Source: Paenibacillus tuaregi (GTDB lineage Bacteria > Bacillota > Bacilli > Paenibacillales > Paenibacillaceae). Taken from it: 32,240 nucleotides of DNA. Positions 8,427 to 15,567 of the stretch are shown piece after piece (within the stretch, counting starts at the first letter, position 1; each line of letters begins with the position of its first letter). The stretch spans positions 5,567,125-5,599,364 of the forward strand of contig NZ_LT575476.1 in assembly GCF_900086655.1 (NCBI RefSeq), given 5' to 3'. The notes under the pieces are model-generated. The model was not told the DNA's origin, searched no databases, and saw only the letters and a list, made by a program, of their open reading frames with translations. Made by a program: the position numbers and the translations under genes.

Positions 8427-9182
8427 ATGTATACAGTACCGGTGTATGATCAAGAGAGGGTGGATGACTTGCTCACCCATGATCTTCATATTATTCAAAG
8501 TGATGAGGTATTCAGCTTCTCGATGGACGCTGTCCTGTTGGCCCGATTTGCGGCAGTCCCCAAACATGGTCGAATTTTGGACTTATGTACAGGCAATGGA
8601 GTTGTTCCCCTGCTTCTTTCGACAAGGACGGAGGCCCAGATTGAAGGTATTGAAATTCAAGAGCGGTTGGCGGATATGGCGGACCGAAGTGTAAGGATGA
8701 ACGGACTGGAGAGCCGGATTAAGATCAGACATGGGGATCTGCGGGACCTGCCGAATCAGGAGGGGCCTGGAGCCTATCATGCGATTACGGTGAATCCTCC
8801 TTATATGCCGCTTCAGAAGGGGGATATTAAACTCAATATTCACCAGGCTATAGCCCGGCATGAAATTCACTGCAGCCTGGAGGAATTGATGCAGGCCTCC
8901 ATGCGGCTGCTTCGCAATGGGGGGAAGTTCTCTATGGTACATAAGCCGCAGCGTCTCGGTGAGATTATCACTTTAATGAGGAAATACCGTCTTGAGCCTA
9001 AGCTGGTGCGGTTTGTACACCCGCGTCAGCACCTGGAGGCCAATATGGTTCTGATTGAGGGAATACGGGACGGAAAGCCGGATATGCGGATTCTCCCACC
9101 ACTGGTGGTGTATCAGGAGAATGGAGAATACTGTCCGGAAATTATGAACATCTATTACGGATCAAATGAGGGAACAAAATGA
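8427..9182 (+). CDS. yabB: tRNA1(Val) (adenine(37)-N6)-methyltransferase family protein (YabB)
   Basis: This SAM-dependent methyltransferase belongs to the TrmN6/YabB group that methylates N6 of adenine 37 in tRNA. Motif I is LDLCTGNGVV (residues 51-60), the catalytic NPPY motif is at 123-126, and the family signature FSFSMDAVLLARF is at 29-41. The ATG at 8427 lacks a clear Shine-Dalgarno but fits the family N-terminus. The stop overlaps the start of rsmI (ATGA), so the two are translationally coupled. The GIY-YIG gene yazA, which lies between them in B. subtilis, is missing. Target tRNA is inferred from the family only. Confidence 0.88.
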   Translation: MYTVPVYDQERVDDLLTHDLHIIQSDEVFSFSMDAVLLARFAAVPKHGRILDLCTGNGVVPLLLSTRTEAQIEGIEIQERLADMADRSVRMNGLESRIKIRHGDLRDLPNQEGPGAYHAITVNPPYMPLQKGDIKLNIHQAIARHEIHCSLEELMQASMRLLRNGGKFSMVHKPQRLGEIITLMRKYRLEPKLVRFVHPRQHLEANMVLIEGIRDGKPDMRILPPLVVYQENGEYCPEIMNIYYGSNEGTK

Positions 9183-10078
9183 GCATACAAGTACAGAAAA
9201 GTTTTGAGTCGGAGAAAGAGAAAGGAAAAGATTTGCTAACAGGCAAGCTGTTTCTGGTGGCGACGCCCATTGGAAACTTGGAGGATATGACCTACCGCGC
9301 GGTTCGTACACTGCAGGAAGCTGATATCATTGCTGCCGAGGATACAAGACAGACCCGTAAGCTGTTATCCCACTTTGAGATATCACCCAAACGCCTGCTC
9401 AGCTATCATGAGCATAACAAAGCCGCAAGCGGACCAGAATTGATCAGACTTATAATAGAAGGAAATGATTTGGCACTTGTTAGTGATGCAGGTCTACCAG
9501 CGATTTCAGACCCTGGACAGGACCTGGTGAAGCTCGCAGTGGCTGAAGGTATTCCGGTGATTCCAATCCCTGGGGCCAATGCCGCTTTATCAGCTCTCAT
9601 TGTCTCGGGACTTCCTACGGACCGGTTCCAATTTGCCGGGTTTTTGCCGCGGGACAAGAAGATCAGGGAACAATTGCTCCTAAGCCTGCGGGATTTTGAA
9701 GGAACCGTGCTGCTGTACGAGTCTCCCCATCGGATTATCAAGACACTGCAGCATATTTTAGATACTTGCGGAGATAGAAACATCGCCATGGCCAGGGAAC
9801 TGACCAAGCGGTATGAAGAAGTGAGCCGGGGGCTTATTAGTGAGTGTCTGAGCTGGCTGGGAGAGCATCCCCCTCTGGGAGAATACTGTATCGCCGTGGA
9901 AGGGGCTAAGCCCGGGGAAGTTCAGGAGAGAGGCGGATTATGGTGGCAGTCCCTGACTATTGATGAGCACGTGAATCATTATGAGCAGGAAGAAGGCCTG
10001 AGCCGGAAAGATGCTATGAAAAAAACAGCAGCTGATCGCGGAGTAGCCAAGAGGGATATCTACAACGCCTTATTATAA
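9179..10078 (+). CDS. rsmI: 16S rRNA 2'-O-ribose C1402 methyltransferase RsmI
   Basis: RsmI adds the 2'-O-methyl group to C1402 of 16S rRNA in the decoding centre. The 299-residue protein has the tetrapyrrole-methylase fold signature: LVATPIGNLEDMTYRAVRTL, EDTRQTRKLLSHF, LVSDAGLPAISDPG, IPIPGANAALSALIVSGLP and LLYESPHRI. The ATG is preceded by GAGGG and overlaps the yabB stop by four nt. The N-terminal ~20 residues before the first motif are charged and probably not conserved. A hairpin at 10091-10112 follows. Confidence 0.95.
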   Translation: MSIQVQKSFESEKEKGKDLLTGKLFLVATPIGNLEDMTYRAVRTLQEADIIAAEDTRQTRKLLSHFEISPKRLLSYHEHNKAASGPELIRLIIEGNDLALVSDAGLPAISDPGQDLVKLAVAEGIPVIPIPGANAALSALIVSGLPTDRFQFAGFLPRDKKIREQLLLSLRDFEGTVLLYESPHRIIKTLQHILDTCGDRNIAMARELTKRYEEVSRGLISECLSWLGEHPPLGEYCIAVEGAKPGEVQERGGLWWQSLTIDEHVNHYEQEEGLSRKDAMKKTAADRGVAKRDIYNALL

Positions 10079-10079
10079 A

Positions 10080-10112
10080 GAAACAAAAATAAGCCTTCAT
10101 CATGAAGGCTTA
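10080..10112. terminator. hairpin between rsmI and abrB
   Basis: TAAGCCTTCAT and ATGAAGGCTTA form a near-perfect stem. The T-rich tract is on the minus-strand side, so it fits a terminator for transcripts coming from abrB better than for rsmI, although a hairpin at the rsmI 3' end may also protect or end that transcript. Confidence 0.5.
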
Positions 10113-10124
10113 GCTGCGTACAAC

Positions 10125-10168
10125 AAAAAAACGACCTCCTTCAGGCCGGGTTCAAGCCTGGAGAAGGT
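10125..10168 (-). terminator. abrB terminator
   Basis: On the minus strand ACCTTCTCCAGGC pairs with GCCTGAAGGAGGT (12 of 13 positions, one of them G-U) and is followed by seven T residues. It lies 64 nt after the abrB stop. Confidence 0.75.
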
Positions 10169-10232
10169 GCCAAGGAGATATGAAAAAGGTTAGAATTAAC
10201 AGTTTAAGTAAATCTATTATATCCTATTTTCT

Positions 10233-10487
10233 TTAGTTTGTCACAGGTGCAGGAATTTCAGAAAGACACTCATGACACACAATTTTGCCTTTGAAGTAAG
10301 TGACATTCTCAGCGTTGCCACAGAAAATGCAGGCAGGCTCGTACTTCTTGAGCATGATGCGTTCCCCGTCCACATAGATTTCGAGCGCATCTTTCTCGCC
10401 AATACCTAGAGTGCGGCGCAATTCAATGGGAATAACCACCCGTCCCAGCTCGTCTACTTTTCTTACAATACCTGTTGATTTCATCAT
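10233..10487 (-). CDS. abrB: transition-state regulator AbrB with C-terminal zinc ribbon
   Basis: AbrB is a DNA-binding repressor of post-exponential genes. The N-terminal swapped-hairpin DNA-binding domain (MKSTGIVRKVDELGRVVIPIELRRTLGI) is nearly identical to that of B. subtilis. The C-terminal half differs from the B. subtilis oligomerisation domain: it holds Cys53, Cys56, Cys71 and Cys74 (CxxC, 14 residues, CxxC), a likely zinc ribbon, as in clostridial-type AbrB proteins. The 84-residue start at 10487 is favoured over Met2 by the spacing to GAGAGGGG on the minus strand. The gene faces away from the HD gene. A sigma-A promoter and a Spo0A box lie upstream. Confidence 0.93.
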   Translation of the reverse strand: MMKSTGIVRKVDELGRVVIPIELRRTLGIGEKDALEIYVDGERIMLKKYEPACIFCGNAENVTYFKGKIVCHECLSEIPAPVTN

Positions 10488-10520
10488 AACCGATGATTGC
10501 CCCTCTCGCTATAATTTAAA

Positions 10521-10537
10521 AATGTCATTATTCGACA
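10521..10537 (-). promoter_or_regulatory. Spo0A box downstream of the abrB promoter
   Basis: TGTCGAA on the minus strand (10531-10537) is a perfect 0A box, followed after 3 bp by the degenerate TGACATT (10521-10527). It sits at about +17 to +33 of the predicted transcript, where Spo0A~P is known to repress abrB in B. subtilis. The tandem spacing resembles the B. subtilis site as I recall it. Confidence 0.65.
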
Positions 10538-10560
10538 CGGTTCTCTGTTTTATGATATTT

Positions 10561-10589
10561 ATAATACCAACGATTGCCAAAACAGTCAA
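10561..10589 (-). promoter_or_regulatory. abrB sigma-A promoter
   Basis: On the minus strand TTGACT (10584-10589) and TATTAT (10561-10566) are separated by exactly 17 bp; each differs from the sigma-A consensus by one base. Transcription should start near 10554, about 65 nt before the abrB start codon. Confidence 0.7.
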
Positions 10590-10685
10590 CATGTTTAAAG
10601 GCATAATGCTATATTTTTCTTTGAGTATTATACCGGAACCCAAACAGGGCTTTGGACAGCACCGTTAAGGAATACTGACGCAGCG

Positions 10686-10748
10686 TTCGACATTTTGGAA
10701 ATCGGCTTGTTTATATATACGACATTATTCGACAAAAGTTGTCGACAA
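10686..10748. promoter_or_regulatory. cluster of Spo0A-box-like sites upstream of the HD gene
   Basis: TTCGACA (reverse complement of the 0A box TGTCGAA) occurs at 10686-10692 and 10728-10734. TACGACA (one mismatch) lies 3 bp before the second, and the palindrome TTGTCGACAA at 10739-10748 contains another one-mismatch box. The 12-mer CATTATTCGACA at 10723-10734 is repeated exactly at the abrB box (10526-10537). Regulation of the HD gene by Spo0A is an inference. Confidence 0.5.
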
Positions 10749-10800
10749 ATTTCATTTTTTTTAAATTTTTTTATAAAAAAGTTTGGAGAAGGAGTTGGGG

Positions 10801-12090
10801 ATGATGAATTTTTTACTTTCTGAGGAAAAGGTATTTAAAGATCCGGTACATAATTATGTTCATGTTCAAGATGATCTGATCTGGTCACTAATTAATACCC
10901 CGGAATTTCAACGGCTTAGAAGAATCCGGCAGTTAGGCACTTCCTATCTTACTTTTCACGGGGCCGAGCATAGCAGGTTCTCCCACTCCTTAGGGGTATA
11001 TGAAATTACACGCAGAATCATTTCGCAGTTCGAGCGTTCCTCCTATTCGGATTGGCCGCAAGAGGAGCGGCTGGTCGCTTTGTGTGCAGCCCTTCTGCAT
11101 GATCTTGGACACGGACCGTTCTCCCATTCGATCGAGGAAGCCTTCCATATGAATCATGAAGATTGGACATGCCGAATCATACTCGGGAATACCCACGTTA
11201 ATAACATATTGAAACGGGAAGGGGAGGATTTTCCGGAGAAGGTTGCGGCAGTTATAAGGAAGGACTATGATAAGGCCATTGTGGTCAATCTGGTATCAAG
11301 TCCGCTGGATGCCGACCGGATGGATTATTTACTGAGGGATGCCTATTTCACCGGGGTCAATTATGGAACCATCGATATTGACCGGATTCTGCGGATGCTC
11401 CGCCCCTTTCAGGGTAGAGTGGTTGTTAAGGAGTCCGGCATGCATGCTGTGGAAGATTATTTGATGTCCAGATATCAAATGTACTGGCAGGTATACTTCC
11501 ACCCGGTAACCCGAAGTTCCGAGATTATTCTGCGGCAGATCTTCCGCAGGGCGAAGGAGCTTCACCAGGAGGGCTTCCGCTTCTCCTTCCTGCCTGACCC
11601 GCTTCCGGGCCTTTTCAACCGGGACTTAACCGTGGAAGAATACCTGCTGCTTGATGAGGCTTTAGTACAGACTTCTTTTGTTCAATGGCGACGTGAACAC
11701 GATCCGCTGCTAGCAGATTTGTGCACACGATTTATCGACAGAAAACTGTATAAATATGTAGAACTTGAAATGTTAGATATGGAAATTATTGATGAAATCC
11801 GGCGCTCTTTCCGCGATTTAGGACTTGATCCTAATTACGATCTGGAAATTGATTTTCCTACGGATCTGCCTTATGATGTCTTCCGGCCGGAAGACAATTC
11901 CAAGAAGAAACAAATTCTGCTTCTGGACCGGCAGGATCGGCTGCGGGAAATTTCAGAGGTGTCCGACATTGTCCGCTCTATCAGCGGAATACACCGCGGG
12001 AAATATCACATGTATTACCCGGAAGAAAAGCTGCGCGGACTCGCCCGCAAGCTGCCGGAGGAAATAGCTGCATTACTTAATTTGCTCTAA
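10801..12090 (+). CDS. HD-domain phosphohydrolase, YwfO-like
   Basis: This 429-residue protein matches the YwfO-type HD hydrolases related to dNTP triphosphohydrolases (dGTPase/SAMHD1-like fold). Metal-binding residues are seen in FSHSLGVYEI (His62) and LLHDLGHGPFSHS (His100-Asp101), with the second Asp in LDADRMDYLLRDA. The N-terminus KVFKDPVHNYVHV and RLRRIRQLGTSYLTFHGAEHSRF are strongly family-like. The ATG at 10801 (or the next ATG) is supported by GAGAAGGAG; the upstream in-frame TTG at 10783 lies before this SD. The gene takes the place of metS of the B. subtilis order and ends just before tatD. The true substrate is unknown. Confidence 0.87.
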   Translation: MMNFLLSEEKVFKDPVHNYVHVQDDLIWSLINTPEFQRLRRIRQLGTSYLTFHGAEHSRFSHSLGVYEITRRIISQFERSSYSDWPQEERLVALCAALLHDLGHGPFSHSIEEAFHMNHEDWTCRIILGNTHVNNILKREGEDFPEKVAAVIRKDYDKAIVVNLVSSPLDADRMDYLLRDAYFTGVNYGTIDIDRILRMLRPFQGRVVVKESGMHAVEDYLMSRYQMYWQVYFHPVTRSSEIILRQIFRRAKELHQEGFRFSFLPDPLPGLFNRDLTVEEYLLLDEALVQTSFVQWRREHDPLLADLCTRFIDRKLYKYVELEMLDMEIIDEIRRSFRDLGLDPNYDLEIDFPTDLPYDVFRPEDNSKKKQILLLDRQDRLREISEVSDIVRSISGIHRGKYHMYYPEEKLRGLARKLPEEIAALLNLL

Positions 12091-12109
12091 TGTGAAGGAG
12101 GAAATATCC

Positions 12110-12877
12110 GTGTTATTCGATACACATACCCATTTGGATGCACCGCAATTTGACGAGGATCGGGAGGAAGTGATTGCCCGTGCTATAGAGCAAGGGGTCA
12201 GCCGGATGATTAATGTCGGATTTAACCGGGAGACCATTCCATCCACTATGAAGCTTGCCGAAACCTACGATTTCATCTACGCTGCTGTCGGTTGGCATCC
12301 CCAAGACGCGATTACGATGCAGGACGGGGATTTGGAGTGGATTGCCGAATTATGTGCGCACAAGAAGGTTGTGGCCATCGGGGAGATAGGCCTTGACTAC
12401 TACTGGGACACCTCACCCAAGGAAATTCAGCATCAGGTATTCCGCAAGCAGATTGGACTTGCCCGAAGCTTGAAAATGCCGATTGTTATTCATAACCGGG
12501 ATGCTCATGAAGACGTGGTCCGGATTCTGCGGGAAGAGAAGGCTGAGGAGGTTGGCGGGGTAATGCATTCGTTCTCAGGCAGCTGGGAGACAGCCAAGAT
12601 GTGTCTGGATTTGGGATTCCACATTTCTTTTGGGGGGCCCATTACGTTTAAGAACGCTAAGCAGCCCAAAGAAGTATTAAAACAGGTTCCCATGGACCGG
12701 CTGTTGATTGAAACGGACTCCCCTTATCTGACTCCGCACCCGTATCGGGGGAAGAGAAATGAGTCTGCACACGTGCGTCTTGTTGCCGAAATGGCAGCAG
12801 AGCTAAAGGGTGTATCTGTGGAGGAAATCGCGGAAATTACCACCCGAAATGCACTGGAACGATTTGGAATAAGCTGA
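12110..12877 (+). CDS. tatD: TatD family metal-dependent hydrolase
   Basis: This is a 255-residue TatD-family TIM-barrel nuclease/hydrolase (B. subtilis YabD). Metal ligands are visible in FDTHTHLD near the N-terminus, GEIGLDYYWD in the middle, HNRDAHED, MHSFSG and the C-terminal IETDSPYLTPHPYRG. The GTG at 12110 is preceded at seven to eight nt by AAGGAGG; the earlier in-frame GTG at 12092 comes before this SD and is unlikely. Only 19 nt separate it from the HD gene, suggesting a two-gene operon. Family members have 3'-5' DNase activity; the role here is inferred. Confidence 0.93.
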   Translation: MLFDTHTHLDAPQFDEDREEVIARAIEQGVSRMINVGFNRETIPSTMKLAETYDFIYAAVGWHPQDAITMQDGDLEWIAELCAHKKVVAIGEIGLDYYWDTSPKEIQHQVFRKQIGLARSLKMPIVIHNRDAHEDVVRILREEKAEEVGGVMHSFSGSWETAKMCLDLGFHISFGGPITFKNAKQPKEVLKQVPMDRLLIETDSPYLTPHPYRGKRNESAHVRLVAEMAAELKGVSVEEIAEITTRNALERFGIS

Positions 12878-12998
12878 AATCGGGAGTAAAACCGCTGAAA
12901 TAAAGAGTATTTGGGAAAGATTAATAGTTTTTAATCTAAAAAAGGATGATTATTACAAAAAATTAACCATTTTTTTAAAAAAACTAGTTGATTCCTGC

Positions 12999-13028
12999 TT
13001 TACAACATGCATATAAACAGGATAGAAT
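12999..13028 (+). promoter_or_regulatory. candidate sigma-A promoter of the riboswitch leader
   Basis: TTTACA (12999-13004) and TAGAAT (13023-13028) are 18 bp apart, each one mismatch from consensus. A start near 13035 would give a leader of almost 600 nt before the G5/3D gene, including the riboswitch. Confidence 0.5.
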
Positions 13029-13154
13029 CTTTTCAGTAATTGATTTGGTCTGGCAGCACCACGAATTTGCTAGCTATGTGAATTGGATGTAAACCTAACC
13101 GGGTATAAAGCCACGAATTACTGGCTCCATTCACACATCAATTACAATTCCAAG

Positions 13155-13358
13155 AACCAGTCTCGCTGAATCTTCGGGCAACCGGAGAACGGGGGAACCA
13201 ATACGGATTGTTGACTGAACGTTCCGTATTTGATTTCTTTAACGGGTCTTTGGGGTGAATTCAAGGTCATTGCGCCATGAGCGGATGAACTGAGATAGGG
13301 CAGCTCTCTACGCCCGAACCCGACAGCTAACCTCGTAAGCGTATGAAGAGAGAGGCAA
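13155..13358 (+). ncRNA. cyclic-di-AMP riboswitch (ydaO/yuaA type)
   Basis: The conserved blocks of the ydaO-type riboswitch are present in order: AATCTTCGGGCAA with ACCGGAGAACGGGGGAACCA, then TTTGGGGTGAAT, a variable stem, and CGCCCGAACCCGACAGCTAACCTCGTAAGC. This RNA binds c-di-AMP and in known cases turns expression off when ligand is bound. A terminator hairpin follows at once, and the downstream gene encodes a G5/3D cell-wall protein, a known type of target. The boundaries are estimated. Confidence 0.93.
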
Positions 13359-13388
13359 CTCGTGCATCCTACATTCCTTTAGTCAGCC

Positions 13389-13441
13389 GGAAGCCACGAA
13401 AGAGATCCTCTTACACTCTTTCTCTAGGCTTCTTTTTGTTT
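13389..13441 (+). terminator. expression-platform terminator of the c-di-AMP riboswitch
   Basis: GGAAGCC and GGCTTC close a long stem that continues with AAGAG/CTTTC pairs, followed by TTTTTGTTTT. It lies about 30 nt after the riboswitch core, with the 5' arm close enough for competition with the aptamer. Confidence 0.8.
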
Positions 13442-13613
13442 TGAATAAAGGAGACAGGAACGTCATACAGTGGTATGACATATGAGTAGCGCTGAACAGG
13501 CTGGTGCGGGATGCGAAATGTGCAGTAGGGCATTTCGTCAAAATCGGTATAGTCGCGTCAATTTTTATACAAGTCGATCTTAGACGGCGGGGCTATGAAG
13601 GAGGACGTAAGAA

Positions 13614-14759
13614 GTGGGCTTTTTCGGATCTAAGGAAACTACCCATGAGTCACGATCATCCAGCATGTCTTACGCGTTGCGGTGGAAGAAAGAAAACAAG
13701 CGTCAAATTGTTGTGGCAGGGATTGTTACCATCGCACTGCTTGTCGGCGTAACTACTTGGTTCTATGGCCAGGCTGACAAGAACATTTACTTGGTTGCGG
13801 ATGGCAAGACACCATCTCCAGGCACATCGGTATCAAAGCCTGATCAAGGGCTGGAACAGCAAGCATTGAACCCAAATTCGGGGGATAAGGGTACGGCAGA
13901 CTTGGCTGGTATGCTGCCTGAGGGAGATCAGTACATTCTGGGCCGTATAGTTCCGGTTAAGGTTACGGCGGACGGAGTCACTAACAAACATCTGACAACG
14001 TCAGAGACCGTTAAGGACGCTATTACGAACTTAGGCGTTAAAGTATCGGGTGATGACAAAGTATATCCATCCCTGGATACACCGGTCAGCTCGGATCTGC
14101 ACATCCGGGTCGTGCGCGTGGATAAACGTACAACGAAGAGAGCGGAGAGCATCCCTTATACCTTCGTCAAAACGTCGGACCCCTCGCTAGAGAAGGGAAA
14201 GACCAAACTGCTGAGCAAAGGCCAAACTGGCGTTGTGGTGCATCATATTGAGAAGGTGTACCAGGATGGCAAGCTGGTAACGAAGCGGTTGGTTAGTAAG
14301 TCCGTAGAAAGACAGCCATCTGCAAAAGTGTTGGCGGTAGGCACCAAACCTAAAACTCAAGTACTTGCAGCTAGCATTGACCGCTCATCTAAATCTGTGA
14401 ACATCAGCCAGAATAACAGTGTCAAAAAGGGCGGCGTGCAGTTCAAATATAAAAAGTTGCTGAAGAATGTATCCCTGACCGCTTACTCTGCGGAAGAGAG
14501 CGGGATCGGTACGAATACCGCATCGGGAGCCCGGGTTAAGGAAGGTAGAACGATCGCAGTAGACACCGATGTAATCCCAATGGGCTGGTGGGTGTATATT
14601 GAGGGTGTCGGCTTCCGTAAAGCGGAGGATACAGGAGGCGCAATCAAAGGCAACAAGATTGATGTGTATTATGACAGTCTGAAAGCAGCTAACAATTTCG
14701 GACGGAAAAAGGGCCGCACGGTTTATGTAATTGGACCGGTTAAGCCGGAACTGAACTAG
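13614..14759 (+). CDS. membrane-anchored G5/3D domain cell-wall protein (YabE/resuscitation-factor-like)
   Basis: The 381-residue protein has a basic N-terminus and a single hydrophobic segment (residues 31-50), so it is secreted or anchored outside the membrane. A DUF348-like ubiquitin-like domain lies at about 112-170, a G5 domain at about 175-245, and a C-terminal 3D domain at about 284-378. The 3D acidic residues are seen in AVDTDVIPMG, AEDTGG and KIDVYYD. 3D domains of this type are lytic-transglycosylase-like and act on peptidoglycan (YabE and Sps/Rpf-type proteins). The GTG start is preceded by AAGGAGG at 9 nt. Control by the c-di-AMP riboswitch links cell-wall remodelling to c-di-AMP level. 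The order tatD-yabE-rnmV is conserved. Confidence 0.9.
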   Translation: MGFFGSKETTHESRSSSMSYALRWKKENKRQIVVAGIVTIALLVGVTTWFYGQADKNIYLVADGKTPSPGTSVSKPDQGLEQQALNPNSGDKGTADLAGMLPEGDQYILGRIVPVKVTADGVTNKHLTTSETVKDAITNLGVKVSGDDKVYPSLDTPVSSDLHIRVVRVDKRTTKRAESIPYTFVKTSDPSLEKGKTKLLSKGQTGVVVHHIEKVYQDGKLVTKRLVSKSVERQPSAKVLAVGTKPKTQVLAASIDRSSKSVNISQNNSVKKGGVQFKYKKLLKNVSLTAYSAEESGIGTNTASGARVKEGRTIAVDTDVIPMGWWVYIEGVGFRKAEDTGGAIKGNKIDVYYDSLKAANNFGRKKGRTVYVIGPVKPELN

Positions 14760-14835
14760 TTAGCCTGGCTTAGGCATCGTTTACTTTAATCCATGAATAA
14801 GATACTATTACACATAGTGAATATGTGCATGCTAA

Positions 14836-14860
14836 GGAGAGGAGAATTCCTCTTCTTTTT
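14836..14860 (+). terminator. terminator after the G5/3D gene
   Basis: GGAGAGGA and TCCTCTTC form an 8-bp stem (one G-U) with a 4-nt loop followed by TTTTT, 77 nt after the stop. Confidence 0.75.
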
Positions 14861-15018
14861 GTTATGAATAGAACTTATGCCGCTGGCCGCTAGCCGTATC
14901 TAATCTTTATATCGGTAAGGCAGTGCAGAGATTATAGATACTGGAGTGTTCCTGTTTATGGTAATGGGGCCGGGGATTGTTTTAAGATACAGACAAGCAC
15001 GAAGAAAGGATGGCGTCC

Positions 15019-15564
15019 ATGATTAAGGAGGTCATTGTGGTTGAAGGACGGGATGATACCGTTGCGATTAAAAGAGCGGTGGAGGCGGATACGATTGAAA
15101 CGGGCGGCTCTGCCATTGGCCCGGCTGTGATTCGTAAAATTAAGCTGGCCCAGGAGCGCCGGGGGGTTATCATTCTAACAGACCCGGATCATGCGGGAGA
15201 GCGCATACGCAAGATAGTAGCCGCCAAGGTTCCTGGCTGCAAGCATGCCTTCCTGACGGAGGCGGCGGCAACGCATAAGGGCGATATCGGGGTGGAGAAT
15301 GCTTCGCCCCACGATATTCGGGAAGCCCTATCCAGGGTGCGGAGCGAATACAGCGGCGAGGAGATTCTGATCAGCTTCGAGGATTTGATCGAAGCGGGTT
15401 TAATCGTCCATCCGCAGGCGGCTGAACGACGCCGCTTTATGGGGGAGCAGTTGGGCATCGGATACTGCAACGGCAAGCAGTTCTTCAAGCGTCTGCGTGT
15501 GTTCCATATCAGCCGTGAGGAGTTCGCAGCAGCCCTTCAACAATTAGAGAGCAAAGGAGATTAA
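15019..15564 (+). CDS. rnmV: ribonuclease M5
   Basis: RNase M5 carries out the final cut of 5S rRNA precursors together with ribosomal protein L18. The 181-residue protein begins with a Toprim domain: VIVVEGRDD with the catalytic Glu, and TDPDHAGERIR with the DxD motif. The C-terminal part (IGVENASPHDIREAL, MGEQLGIGYCNGKQFFKRL) matches the family. I chose ATG 15019 since AAAGGA lies nine nt before it; the in-frame ATG at 15010 directly abuts that SD. rsmA follows three nt after the stop, forming an rRNA-maturation pair. Confidence 0.95.
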   Translation: MIKEVIVVEGRDDTVAIKRAVEADTIETGGSAIGPAVIRKIKLAQERRGVIILTDPDHAGERIRKIVAAKVPGCKHAFLTEAAATHKGDIGVENASPHDIREALSRVRSEYSGEEILISFEDLIEAGLIVHPQAAERRRFMGEQLGIGYCNGKQFFKRLRVFHISREEFAAALQQLESKGD

Positions 15565-15567
15565 TCC

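Larger units (their letters stand above)
10488..10800. other. divergent regulatory region between abrB and the HD gene
   Basis: This ~310-nt AT-rich stretch holds no gene. It contains the abrB promoter, a Spo0A-type box next to abrB and a cluster of such boxes next to the HD gene, plus T/A tracts at 10750-10780. A short ORF across it (10411-10668, plus) overlaps abrB and lacks coding features. Confidence 0.75.

Noticed and set aside
10411..10668. Plus-strand ORF across abrB and its promoter
   Set aside because: It covers the promoter and Spo0A box and the N-terminal codons of abrB in antisense; no SD.
13482..13583. 33-codon small ORF in the leader of the G5/3D gene
   Set aside because: No Shine-Dalgarno at a fitting distance and no conserved features; it overlaps hairpins of the leader.
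13504..13752. 82-residue ORF overlapping the start of the G5/3D gene
   Set aside because: It is out of frame with the clearly coding 3D protein and uses the leader and the SD of that gene.
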